The position numbers and the translations under genes were made by a program. Source: Rhyzopertha dominica (taxonomy: Eukaryota > Arthropoda > Insecta > Coleoptera > Bostrichidae). From it: a DNA stretch of 64,000 nt. The notes beneath the pieces are model-generated. The model worked only from the letters and a program-made list of their open reading frames with translations. It made no database searches and was not told the origin of the DNA. The stretch lies in the NCBI GenBank assembly GCA_025024175.1, contig QCXZ01000041.1, positions 44,263,786 to 44,327,785 of the forward strand, in the 5' to 3' direction. Shown in pieces: positions 11,034-22,709 of the stretch (position 1 is the stretch's first letter; each line of letters starts with the position of its first letter).

Positions 11034-12091
11034 CAGGATTTTTCACGAATAATGATGACCCTGACAAAATTAAAAATGCAACCCAAAAAAATCCAAAGGG
11101 GTAAGGCCCGGGCTTCTCGGTGGTCAAGGATTAATTGAACCTCTTTCTATCCATTGATTAGGCAAAACCAAATCAAGATGATTTCGCACTATTCTACGAT
11201 AATGCGCAGGTACCCCATCTTGTTGGAACCATAGATCTTGTTTTACTTGTAAATTTGCATTTTGGAGAAGTACCGGTAAAATGTTTCTTAAAAAATTTAG
11301 ATAAGTATTGCCGTTTAAACTATCGCGAAAAAAGTAAGGCCTAACAATTTGATTCCCCAGACATTCGTCGAGTAGATAGTTTGAAAATGTCCGTCTCGAA
11401 CCCAACGTGGATTTTCTTGCGCATAATAATCCATGTTATGTTTGTTAACTCCACCATTAGTAGAAAATCTTGCTTCATCTGAGAAACAAATGTTGTCATA
11501 AAATCTCACATTCAAATTATGGTGTTCCCGAAAAAAGTTACAAAAAGCCAGTCTTTTAGGATAATCTGTCTCCTTCAAGGCCTGAATCAATTGCAAGTGA
11601 TACGGATGAAATTGATTGCCTTTAATTATTCGGTGTACTGAAGACGGACTAATACCGGTTGCTCTTGAGACTACCCTTTGACTAATATGAGGATTTTCGT
11701 CAATCATTTCCAATACTCTAACTTCATTGTCAGGGCCTGTTTCTGTTCTTTCTTTTGACTTTTTTCAGTGGTGGGCGGTAAAGTTAATTCAAGTCACTTG
11801 AAAATTGTATCGACAGGAGCTCTTCTATTTGGAAAACGTTGTCTGGATAAACGGGCAGCAGCGGAAGCATTTTTCTTGCATTCACCATAAATCAAAATCA
11901 TATCTACTTTTTCATCATTTGAATACATTTTTACTTTTAATAAATACAGTGACGGGAACCATAGCGCATAGCCGTCATGGATTCCCAATTTATTTTTGAA
12001 ATAATGTAAAATAACCACATTGGTTATGAAAATGTATTTTGGGTTGCATTTTTAATTTCGTCATGGTCATTATCATTCGTCAAACATCGTG
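11034..12091 (-). mobile_element. DUF4817/DDE mariner-type transposon, copy 2
   Basis: Same termini as copy 1 (CAGGATTTTTCACGAATAAT at the left, TCGTCAAACATCGTG at the right), flanked by TA at 11032-11033 and 12092-12093. The transposase is on the minus strand. This copy keeps the longest run of coding sequence but is deleted from the T-tract after the third-aspartate region straight into the terminal GGGTTGCATTTTT block, which removes the transposase C-terminus and the 3' untranslated part. Confidence 0.85.
11110..11928 (-). pseudogene. DUF4817-type transposase relic, copy 2
   Basis: The start is taken at 11928 (MYSNDEKVDMILIYGEC), which matches the other copies. In order it shows an N-terminal HTH of DUF4817 type (SRQRFPNRRAPVDTIFK), a frame change near 11795, a second HTH part with VLEMIDENPHISQRVVSRAT (start altered) and SVHRIIKGNQFHPYHLQL, and the first catalytic aspartate in CFSDEARFS. 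After a frameshift near 11330 it continues with VRPYFFRDSLNGNTYLNFL and the second aspartate in LWFQQDGVPAHYRR. A stop replaces the tryptophan after GRGSINP-like text. PPRSPG then stands where PPRSPD is expected, so the third aspartate is mutated. It is the best guide to the ancestral protein in this window but is clearly dead. Confidence 0.8.
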
Positions 12092-12093
12092 TA

Positions 12094-14312
12094 TAATTTT
12101 GGTCATTCAGATCCAGGCTTTTTGAAATGTCCTCCACTTCAGCTATGTATAAGCAGTACAAGCTTGATGAAAGACACATATTTTTTTTATATAATTAATA
12201 ATAAGAATTAACTGGTAGCCAATTATTGGTAACGGCACGAATTACTAAACCTTCAGCACCAATAGACACTAATTGAGCATTAATTAATGGCATAACAAAA
12301 TTTCAATTTTCATGAGCCCACAATTCATTATGCGAAACAACACAAATTATAAAATATCAGCACAACTTAGTACAAATGTAACACTAATTGTTGGAATATT
12401 AGAAATTTGAATATTACATTTGGGTTGCTGCAGCTTCACGCACCTGGCCTCCAAAAAATTTGATTCATTTTCGTATATTTAGTTAGCGGCGGTGAGCTAG
12501 TTTTCAAGTTAGCGTACGGAAGGTACCAGAAGCTCGTTAAAATTTAACCCTCGACTCTTACACGCTACTCCGACTTATTTACACGGAGGAACTTTTTTGC
12601 TCCGCGCGTAATAAAGCAATGCAGGTCGGTTTGTTCGCGTACTGACGCTCTTGTTGAGGTAATCGCGAAACGAAGTGCCGCTCTAACGGCGCAGTATTTC
12701 ATCCTGACAGCTGGAGAAATTTTATACATCATAAAGTGGAAAATTATAACTTGCACTAGGAAATGAATTAAACGCGATTATTTTTATGGCGAACCATATA
12801 ACTTCTATGTGTTCCTGCCGTTCGCGGTGCCGTCAAGGTGTTCGACGTTCTGGTCTACTTTCAATCTTTTAATCGACCGGTTATAAACTGAATTTACTTT
12901 TCTTCATTGTTAATTGAAACTGCCGGCTCGCTGACTCCGCCGCTTGTCCGACAACTGCTGGCGGTGTCCATCATCCTGCGTGATTATAACTGCAAACCTT
13001 TTTTTCTAAAATGTAACTGTTTTATGTATAATTAATATTTTTAACGACGTCATGCTTCGAAATCACTTTTGTGAAATTGACAAGCATCGCCCCGCATACA
13101 AAGACATTTTCCGAAATAAAGAGAAGGAATAAACTAGAAAATTACAGTCACATACTCACATAACAGTTATAAATAGCTATTTATGTAACAAGGCAGTAAA
13201 GTAGCATTTTATCGAACGAGTTTGGAGATTGAGAGCCGAGGCGAGCAACCAAATGAGTTCGATAGACACTTTACTGGCGTGGCACATACAATGTTTTTTT
13301 TTTCGGCAACTACATTCGAAAGTACACTTTATCTGAATAGAGAAGAACACAGGGCATCATCAATGACGTCAGGCGCACAAACCATTTTTAGCACGCGACA
13401 CCAACCGTTGCCAGGTAACGATACCATTCAGTGGCGTGCTCGCATTCGTCTAATTTAACGTTCGCGTTTCGTTTCGAGTAGACGGTCAGAGTGTGTGTTT
13501 TTATTATTGCATTTGCATTTACTGTTTATACAGCATGGTTTCTTTATTATTAGTGTTTTGTCTGCATAATATATACTTCTATTTTGCTGTGTGCTGCGTA
13601 TTGTACTGCAACCTATTAACTGACCCCTATTAACGACGCGACGGCGACACTGGTTATGACGTGCAAATCGCGCATGCAAATAATGACGCTCAGGTATTCT
13701 TTTCTATTCAGATGGAGTGTACAACTTCATCCTACTGTTCCAACGTCAGAAAGTGGCTCTTTACCTGCCTAGGCAGTAAAATACTTTACCTGACCGGTAA
13801 CCTAATATTTTACGGTTTTTGAGATGTTGTAAAACGCGCTAAATGCGATCCTCTCATTAAACTGTAATGGAAAAGTCTNGAACCGCTGAAAATCTGGTGA
13901 TGAGCATATCCTAAAGCCAGCCAGACATTTCAAGAGGTCGTTTAATTGTTAAAATACATATTTAGGTTTTCTAAGTTATTGTGCTTAAAGTTTTTCGTTA
14001 TAATTTAATTAGAATAAAATCACACTTAGCCCTTATATATAGCCCTATATGTTATGTTACATCCCTCTCTCATGTTTGTTTATACTCATTCCATAGACAA
14101 GAGTGCGGTAGGAGTAAAACATATGGACCAAAGAATGAGATCTCCGTTTAAAAACCAGTGATTCTCGAACAAAAGTTAAACTCATATTATTAATTTATTA
14201 AGTTTAAAAAATATACACACTATGGGAAATGAGGATAAATCAATGTTATCTACATCAATTATTAATTGATCTTTAATATCGTAAAATACAAATAAAAATA
14301 TATACCTGTGTA
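12094..14312. other. Intergenic stretch, partly CpG-richer
   Basis: No gene recognised. Blocks around 12480-12960 and 13200-13700 are richer in CpG than the surrounding DNA and carry no repeat signature I know. They could be regulatory or unannotated exonic sequence. The remainder is AT-rich. Confidence 0.35.
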
Positions 14313-15555
14313 AAGGGTGCGCCATCTCGAGCTTCGGTATGGAAATATTGAATAACTTCGGCAAGTAGTGAAAGTGAATGTTTGTTAGTGTTTTTTTATT
14401 TGATTTAGTCCTTCACAATTTGTTTCAACTGTACTTATAATACAACATCCAACAAATTACCACCTTCACGAGCCACACAATATTGTGCTCTTTTTTTACG
14501 AATTTTCCAATACTTTCGCCAGCATTTCGGGCGATTTTGCCTTTATTTCAGCTCGAATGTTGGTCTTGAGCGCTTCCAAGGTCGGCGTATACTTTACTTT
14601 TTAGACAACCCCACAAAAAAAAGTCCGGCAGCGTAAAATCCGGCGATCTTGGAGGACCCTCAATATCGCCACCTTTCGACATCAAACGGCCGGGGAACTT
14701 TCGCTTCAAAAAGTTCATCGTTTTTATCGCCGAGTGGCATGGGGCGCCGTCTTGTTGAAACCAGAAGTTCAATAAATTTTATTCGCGCATTTTTGGAATC
14801 ACATAGTGCGCCAAAAAATGGTCTGATGATGGTTTTAACGCTAACGCCGGCCCAAACAGTGACTTTCTGATCATGCAAGGGCTTCTCGTGGATAATGTGA
14901 GGATTGTCTGTGCCCTAGAATCGACAATTTTGTTTGTTCACTCCGTCAGAGAGATGGAAATGGGCCTCGTCCGTGAACAAAATTTGATTCCAAAACTCGG
15001 AATCAACCTGGGCCATTCGAACCACGCTTTTTCCATATTCCAAGCGACGGGGCTCGTCTGTAGGCAATAATCGTTGAGTTATTTGCACTTTGTAAGGAAA
15101 TATGTGAAGATCTTCCTTTAAAGTCCTCCTAAGAGTGGTTCCTTTGATGTTTAGCTACTGGGCACGGTGACGATACGACAAATTTGGGCTTCTTAAACAC
15201 TCTGCTTGATAGTTTCAACAATTTCATTGGAGCGTCTTTTACGAACTGAAACGCGTTGATGATTTGCCACAGACCCCGATTCTTCAAAATTTTTAGTCAC
15301 TTTGCGTATGGTGTTATCAAAAGGCACTTTACGGCCGCGGTATTTTCGACGGTATGCGCGTTGAGCAAGCACAATTGAACGACCATTTTCCAAATACATG
15401 GTCACAATTTCCGCGCGTTCTTTAGGTGTAAAGTTATTCATGGTTAAAATTGTACTGAAATGACGTTTCCNAATTATTTTTTCTCAAGTCATACCGACAA
15501 TCGATAACAAAGTTATTCAATATTTCAATACCGAAGCTCAAGATGGCGTACCCTG
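14313..15555 (-). mobile_element. Mariner-type transposon, full-length footprint (1.24 kb)
   Basis: Inverted termini of about 46 bp at roughly 90 percent identity (left AAGGGTGCGCCATCTCGAGC, right revcomp CAGGGTACGCCATCTTGAGC, continuing to TATTGAATAACTT) are flanked by TA at 14311-14312 and 15556-15557. The 1.24 kb length and one minus-strand transposase fit the IS630/Tc1/mariner class. The family differs in terminal sequence from the three DUF4817-type copies at 5.6, 11.0 and 40.3 kb, though its protein is related. Confidence 0.88.
14430..15441 (-). pseudogene. Mariner-type DDE transposase relic
   Basis: The protein starts at 15441 with NNFTPKERAEIVTMYLENG, an N-terminal HTH of the type found in insect DUF4817-like transposases, followed by RGRKVPFDNTIRKV and a stop near 15195. 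Further frames give LRRTLKEDLHIFPYKVQITQ and, after another break, VTVWAGVSVKTIIRPFF. The second catalytic aspartate sits in FWFQQDGAPCHSA and the third in PPRSPDF, followed by DFFLWGCLKSKVY. C-terminal text (ALKTNIRAEIKAKSPEML) is readable in another frame to about 14440. Several frameshifts and stops make it a pseudogene, but nearly all parts are present without a large deletion. Confidence 0.8.
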
Positions 15556-15557
15556 TA

Positions 15558-18500
15558 TAACTTCTACTAAACCGCACATATTATATTTATTACCTGCAGT
15601 CAAATTTCCGGGTAATTATATGAAGATTAACAAAATTAAAGATGAATGGATGATAGCGTATTGCCACTAAATGGCATGGTGTCATCCAGACTCTAATTCT
15701 CGCAGATATGTGAAGGATTGCCTTTGCCAAAGTACTGTAATAGTTGCTTAAATGGTTATTAGAAAATGAGGGGTATGTGACTAAATACCCAAATAAAATG
15801 GAAATTAATCACATATTTATTATGTTCCTGTAAACCACTGGAACCGTACGAAGGAGTTATGTTTTGTTTGGCTATTGTGTAAAAACAACGCATTTGTGCT
15901 TAGTTAGTGTTTTAGTTTTAGTTACATCATATCAAGCCATTGGTATATACACAAAACTAGTTCTTTGCCGTGCTGTGTCCACTGCACCTAAACTGCACTG
16001 ACGAGCTGTAATGATAGCGAAATAGATCTATCTGCAGTTGGTTGCGGTGTAGGCAGCACAGCATAGACATGCATTTTAATGCATGTTGATTCGTACCCGT
16101 CAACAAAAGGTGGCGTGCCGTGTCGTGTCTGCTCTCAAGTTGATGTATGTAGATGCATGTCAACTTGTCAGACTACAGGTCAATTCCTTTAAGGAAGTAG
16201 TTCCCATAATGGCAGCTAGGCTGCTTTGTCATCGTGTCAATGTAATGCTAACAGATGGCATTGCCATCTAATTTTCTTTTTAATTAATGAAAATAATAAT
16301 ATGTAATTAGTAAAGTAGTTGGATATTGTACTTTAATAATTTTGTTTAAGGGCTCTTGATCTTTGCTTAGTAATATCCTTCATTGATCCTAAAAACCAAA
16401 TACTTTACTATTACTACTAAAACTTCGACGATTTACATGGTGAGTCATTGGTGGCTTCAAACGATAATGAAAGTCAGTTATAAGCAAGAAAATTAGTATA
16501 AAATGCTAAAACAGCGTAAGTAGAAATAGAATAATTTAGTGATACTGTGGAGCTTTCAATCAAGATGGTAGATGGTAGTCTCTACTATGCCACTACCTTG
16601 ATAGACCGATTTGGTTCTGGACTCAGATTGATCATCCAAATCATAGGTTTTTTTTCATTCAGTAACTTATCCGACTTAAGTCATCGTAACAATAGCAATG
16701 AATACTGAACTGCATTACCTTATTCTACAATATGCAGCCGTAATAAACAGCATTTCGTTCCTTCTTTTATTCTTTTAACCATATGTCATGTATAAAATAC
16801 GCAACAAATACGCAGCTTCTAGCTGACAGCCCTGACAGTTGTAGAATTGCTGTATCAAGTTGAACAGGGGCGCCGATAAAATTTCGTCGCGAATTTACCG
16901 TTTTTTCAGGTATTGTAACAGTAAAGTTTTTGATACATCTGAAGGTATCTTTATTTCTAACAGTTAATAAATAGTTGTACAGTACAAAGATAGGAGATAT
17001 ATGTTTCTCTATCATTTTAACTAGTATCTGTCGTCCTCTTTCTTTTGTGTGAGAACAAAAATGATAAGGACGTGTTTAGTGCGGTTTACAAGTTAGCATG
17101 CGAAAATATTAGTAAAGTAGCTGGTATATGAATGAGATTACTTTGAAAAGAACTACTTTCGGTTTATTGTCTTGATCACCAGGATCCCCTGTTTCACTCA
17201 TAGAATACGTCGTGTTAATATGTGGAAAGCTTCATAATGCACTCCATTCTCCACAGACCATAATGGCTATAGAATAAAACACCTCAGGAAAAAAACGATC
17301 CTCTGATTGAGTTGTTGAGTTCACCCATCACTGTGGAGGCTCCACCCATTATTAAACTTTAATTGTTTATTTTATTCATTTGATCAACTAAAACAGTAAT
17401 TAATACTGAATGTACTCATATCAGTTAGTATATTTTGATTATAATATTTGTTATAAGTAATTTCTAATATTTATTTTCCGAAACCGGAAAGAACGCTACT
17501 TAAAGAGAACTTTGTGTAGTTGTCAAATTCCCATAAGAAAGTCCGTAATCTTTTTAAGAATGCCCATATAATGGACCATCGTAAAACACATTTAGGTATT
17601 TAGAAATCTCCAAAAGGTAGTAATGTACGTAGGTATGGTATATTTTGTGGCTACTAGTTATGTAATGTAAATTGGCCAAAGACTTCTTGTTAGTGTACTA
17701 TCGCAGTTTATTTACTTGGGTAATAAAAATTACTTCTTAGATAAACGATAATTTTTGGTTATTATAATCGAGTAAGTGACGTTGCAATTTGGACTTTGTA
17801 GGAAGGAAATGCATTAGTGATACACATATTAACACATCAATGCAGAGTAGCCCAAATCAGGCGACTTAACACTAAAAATAACGCAGTTTTTGATGGTTCT
17901 GTGACTGTATGATATATGTTTCTAACTCAAGCGCTGAATTAAATATAGAAAATACATACGGCAAACGAACTTCTCTGGATAATCTTGTTTTCCTAAAACC
18001 TTATTACAGCTGTATGTACAGGAATGCGATGCATTGCATTGAATGGTTAATTAAATAGATGAGACCATTTTGCCTGAACGACACAGCTTATATTAAATTA
18101 ACAAAATATAATAATAAATTGTAGAAATACATAATAAAGCAGATAGGTACTAAGTGATTAGCAAGTAATGAAAAAACGTGGATAATTATATCATTGACAT
18201 AATCATAGTTTTAGTATACGATATAATATAACTCAGAGCTCTAAATAATAACAGTACTGATACTGGGTATAGATTTATAACGATCCTACGCAGGTATTCT
18301 ACTACCTTTTCAAAACGTGGAGAACAGGATAGCACCACGCATACTTGGGGTGCAGTAAAGGTGTTGCCTCTTAAAAGCCACAGGTAGACACGCGACAGAC
18401 CCGAGAGTGTACACCTAATTCACAACACGGTTTCAGTTTTACCGGCTGTGGCTGACAAAAATGCCGCCTCCTTATGAAGCTATTCTGTCCAGGCCTGTTT

Positions 18501-18890
18501 AGTTTGAAAGCAAGAAAACATCTGGCACGGCATTCATGGGTGTTGAACGTTCTGGTTTTTAAAGGGGAACGTCATCATGTTACTATTAAATAAGCCGATT
18601 GATACGTCTAGACAAGCTTCTAATAATCAATTCAATCTGATATATCAGAATCAAGAACAAGAACCAGTTGCGACGTCACTGCTCTAACACAAGTGCAAAC
18701 TAGAATGTTACATGAATAATAGCAATCACTTGTCAATATCGAAACAAAATTAACGTCTCAAACATTAATGGCAATAAAATTCCTAGGGTGTAAACGAATA
18801 CTAAACGAAATTTTTGGGAGCGTTGTACTGTTTAATTGTTAAAGAATAACGCGCGAATACGTAACAGCAGCTGATTTATGTTAATATATA
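15558..18890. other. Long AT-rich intergenic stretch
   Basis: I see no gene, RNA or element boundary I can support. The small open frames here have no motif. Short unique GC-richer patches occur near 15950-16260 and 18290-18560. Confidence 0.45.
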
Positions 18891-18893
18891 TAC

Positions 18894-19165
18894 TGTGGTA
18901 CACTCTAACCTGCACTAGGTTGTAAGTGGTTGCTATAGTTGCAAACCACCTAGTATGCAGTGCTCCGCCTAGATGGCGCTGAGGGCCTTGGCTGTCACTT
19001 ATATACATATATACTGCACGTTGCGGTTAAGACGGCAGTCTGCTTTGGTCGATCCCTACCTCAAGAGAAAGAGAAAGAGAAACTAGTCGTGGGATCCGAG
19101 CAGATGATTACTAATTTACATAATTTAATTTGTTACGATGGAAGTTTGTAATAATAAGTAGTATA
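18894..19165 (+). promoter_or_regulatory. Promoter-like block, possibly a solo LTR
   Basis: A compact GC-richer block begins TGTGGTACACTC and contains a CTCF-like core (TAGATGGCGC at about 18970-18979), a TATA-like stretch CTTATATACATATATA (about 18999-19014), then an initiator-to-downstream region TGCACGTTGCGG and a short purine repeat of AGAGAA units (about 19069-19083). TG at the start and CA near 19163 would suit a retrotransposon LTR, but no target duplication or internal domain was found. A host promoter is the alternative. Low confidence. Confidence 0.3.
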
Positions 19166-19169
19166 ACAG

Positions 19170-20276
19170 TAAATGTACGGCTTCAGTAGGTAAGTTCCAG
19201 TAAGTCTCTTGANAATATAGAAAGTATTCAGACTAGTTTATATCTGCTACACTAAATAGGATTTAGATTAAAAAAAGGATATCTCTTATAAATAATACCG
19301 TCATGCCTGCTATGCAAGCTTCATTTTTTGAAGTATTGCAAACACAGCTTAATGATATATAAACGACGGGTTTAAATGCTATTTCAATATAATAAAAAGT
19401 TTAAGCGTTTATGCATTAGAAAAAAAACGGGTAAAACCAAGATTATTGTATAGGTGCCATCTATATGTGTGCAATTTTTTTACATTAGGTTTAATGTTAC
19501 ACCGTTCGTGTCTGTTTTCTTACCATTTGTCAAAGTAACTACACATTCTAGAAAAATATTCTGTTGCACTTGTTCAATGTTAACTTTTCTAAAAGCGACT
19601 TCTGATCATATATTACAAGTGTCATCCAGAACGTTTGTGATTAATATTTACATAGTCTTTGCTGGATTACTGGACTTTCAACCTTCGTGTTGCTTATCTC
19701 TTAAAATAGAGACGGGAGATTTTTCTTGAGTTATCATTGAGAGAAACCATTAGGAATAAATAGGTACTCTATCAAAAATATCTAGATTGGTGTCGGTCTA
19801 ATTAAAAGTGGAGGACTCTGACGTATACTGGTCATTATTATTTAAAGATGTCTAAAAATTACTAACCAATACCTTAGCTATAATATTCAAGTTTAAAAGA
19901 CGCGTATAGATCGACCTTCACTGCGAAAAGCAATTACAAGTCAATTATAAGTCAATTACAAAACAAAATATTAAAAATAAAAATATTAGCAAGGAAGGAA
20001 AATTCTGCATAAAATAAGATTTCTACAACTTACGGTCAACTGCATTATCATAGAGGAATTACTTTGAGAAAGTTGAAAATACCCTTCCTATATACCTATA
20101 CCTATAATTGATACACACTACCTATAAAGGACTTTTTTGTCTTTGCATAGGGAATAATATCTCCTGGGTTATGTGAAAACCTACCCCCTCCCTCAAACCC
20201 ACCTTCTCCTCATGAACTATTATAATATTGGTTATAGAAACCTAGATTAGAAATTAGACATTAAATTGCCTTATTA
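19170..20276. other. AT-rich intergenic stretch
   Basis: Nothing recognised; short open frames only. Confidence 0.45.
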
Positions 20277-21419
20277 TAGTTGCAAGCAACAATCTATGAG
20301 ACTCATTATACGAACAGCCGATTACCGCTCACAATGGTTTACAAGTATTACCTGAACCTGTCGTAAATAACAGACGGGTTCGGCACGTTCCGCTGTTTTG
20401 CAGCGGAGTGGACCGTACCCAAAANTTTTGTTTAGGCTTTTTTAGANTTTTTTTCCGTACACATAAATTAATGAGCATTATTTGGTATTATTGCTTGAAC
20501 TAAAAATATTTCTCATCTAATAGCTTTTAATGTATGACTAAATCGTATTCTTTCCTAATTTAATGAGTAGTATCTATTTTTATAGCCATGAATGGTAAAC
20601 ATTCCAATTTCAATGCAGCAGCCCATACTTTCTAATTTTTTTCGCGGTGTGCAATCGTCCTCTGCCCTGTTTTTTCGCAGGTTAAAATTTTCTTTTAATC
20701 CGGGGGGGAGGTCATAAACGTAGTTTCTACCTGCATATCTTTTTTTGGAAATAAGAAGAAATCGAAACTATTCTACTCCTACTATAATATAATGTAGTAT
20801 TTTTAATGTTCACAAATGTTTGTATTAAATAGGAAAGTTTAAGTAACTTGTATAAAGTAGATAGTCAATTCACTTGAACATCTATAAAGGAGTACCTACT
20901 GTCTTAATATGGAACTTCTGAAGTAGCGTGGGAACAGCTGTTGGAAAAGTTTTTAAATCACGGTATGTTTATAGTAAACGCATGTTCTGTTTTAGATGCG
21001 GAGATAAGAAGTCATAGATAAGTTATATTGACGACGTCAGAATTATCCCACGACTAATATACTTTTGAAGTGGAATTAATACCGTATGCTGCTCGTAATT
21101 TAGTTAAACGATGTGATACAGGAAAAAATTGCGTTTTTTGATCTTAAGCGACTTCAAAACGGTTTTGCTCCCTTTTAATAAATTTTAAGTTTAAAGATGT
21201 GCCCTAGAGATAGGACACCTTGATGTGCGAGGACATATTGATACTTCGTTGGCCTGGACACTTTCCAGTAAACAAAATTGATTTGTTTGCTGTGGAAACA
21301 AGTATGATGTTTTATAAATGAGCTTTCAACGATTGACATCCAAAAGTTCAGTTGTGACCAAACTGTAAATTTTTTAAAACCGCATCTCTGACAAAAGCTA
21401 AAATTTGATAAAAACGAGT

Positions 21420-21590
21420 TTTGGTCAGTTAATAAGTATTTATTTTTGAAAGAGTTACCAGGTAAATAAATTCTTGCTGATATAGTAGAAATCTTATGTG
21501 ATCAGTGTCCTTCATATACCACTATTAAAATCAGGGAGGCGGAATTTAAAAGAGAAAGATGTCCAGTGGCGGCTCATCCGAATTTTTTTC
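21420..21590 (+). pseudogene. Mariner transposase N-terminal HTH fragment inside copy B
   Basis: The plus strand reads KYLFLKELPGK, a stop, then ILADIVEILCDQCPSYTT, then REAEFKRERCPVAAHP. This matches the N-terminal HTH of mariner transposases and the related GVQW/SETMAR-type domain, where a FL.GLS..EI..DMV...G...P.YSTV..W.AEFKRGR...DDPR pattern is common. It lies in the portion of copy B that copy A lacks, so it is probably a small nested fragment. No catalytic domain or termini follow. Confidence 0.55.
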
Positions 21591-21839
21591 CTATTTTCAT
21601 GTATATTTTGTTTTATTATGTTCAGTTATATTGAAACAGTTAGGCGTGTATTTTTTACATTCCCGTAAAGGTAAGAAAAGGATCATTTTTACTTTTAAAT
21701 TTTTTTAAGTTTTGTCACTGAGTTGTCACCTTTCTTCCATATAAATGTATGCTTTCATTTAGCCACTTATTAAGNGGCATTTGTGACAAATACATTTCNT
21801 AGGGCAACTGGTCAAACAGATTATTGCTGATTTTAAACC

Positions 21840-22358
21840 GATTATCATTATGATATGAATGCGGAAGTGTTTGAAAATTGGTTCAAAAACATTTTATTGC
21901 CCAAATTGCCACCAAACAGCGTCATAATAATGGACAACGCTATAGTTACCATTCTGAGCGACTGGATAAAATCCCCAAATACAACAACTAATAAGGCAAC
22001 CATTCAAGAGTTTTTCAGGAAAGAGGATTTATTTTTCGAAGAAATTTAAAATTGACATTCTCGCTTCTGAATGTGGACACACCATTCTACGATTACTTCC
22101 ATATCATTGCATTTTTAACCCCATTGAAATGATATGTGGGCGGTTGAAACAAAGAATTCGACGAGGGAACACCGGTGGAAAATTTATCAATGAAATGCTG
22201 CTAAAAATTAGATACGAAGCTGAAATAACAAGTGCCGATGCATGGAGAAATTCAGTGCGGCATTTACTGGACATTGAAAATCGGTACAGAGCGAATCATG
22301 TACAAGAATCAATAATAGAAGTTAATCGTGATTTTAGCAGTGAAAGTGATAGTGAGTA
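21840..22358 (+). pseudogene. Tc1-like DDE transposase relic (copy B)
   Basis: The plus strand picks up the protein at DYHYDMNAEVFENWFKNILL, continues LPKLPPNSVIIMDNA (second catalytic aspartate in IMDNA) and NKATIQEFFRKEDLFFEE, then after a frameshift gives DILASECGHTILRLLPYHC followed by NPIEMIC (third acidic residue, E) and the C-terminus QRIRRGNTGGKF...SESDSE with a stop at 22357-22359. The N-terminal HTH and first aspartate region are deleted. Upstream non-coding sequence (21757-21840) joins directly to the middle of the protein. Copy A has the opposite defect, so together they cover nearly the whole catalytic domain. Confidence 0.78.
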
Positions 22359-22709
22359 ATTTTTTTTAGTTTGTGACTCTTATTAACAATGGTCGCGCCA
22401 GTTAGCCTCAGGTCTGCATTAAATAAAATTTGTTATAAAAGCTTCTATGTTTTATTGATTGCTAAATTATCAGAACTAACAAATTTCAAAAATTTATAGT
22501 GGAAAAGTTAAAATTTTAGCCAACAAGATTTTTTTGAATACGGCCCATTTAGGAACTTTAAAGCGTGCCACTAATCCCAATAGTTTACAACGGCCCACCA
22601 TAAGGTTGTAAAAACCTTCATTTACAATACAATAATTTACCACGGCCGACCATCAAGCTGTAAAACCCTCTGCATAAGTCAGTCTCATAGATCGTTGCTT
22701 GATACTTTA

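Larger units (their letters stand above)
20277..22707 (+). mobile_element. Tc1-like DNA transposon, copy B
   Basis: The left terminus TAGTTGCAAGCAACAATC follows TA at 20275-20276. The right terminus, read inward, is AAGTATCAAGCAACGATC and precedes TA at 22708-22709. Termini and most internal blocks match copy A (806-3857) and the fragment at 10385. The transposase is on the plus strand. Near the right end (about 22590-22670) two imperfect direct repeats of about 35 bp (TACAACCTTATGGT... and TACAGCTTGATGGT..., given here on the opposite strand) lie next to the terminus and also occur in copy A. Relative to copy A there is extra sequence at about 20800-21750. Confidence 0.82.

Noticed and set aside
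12180..12440. Possible mitochondrial insertion; minus frame with VSHNELWAHENWNFVMPLINAQ
   Set aside because: AT-rich and open for about 45 codons, but I could match it to no mitochondrial gene or known protein.
21564..21590. hAT-type terminus CAGTGGCGGCTCATCC inside copy B
   Set aside because: No partner terminus or 8-bp duplication was found, and the sequence overlaps the mariner HTH reading frame.
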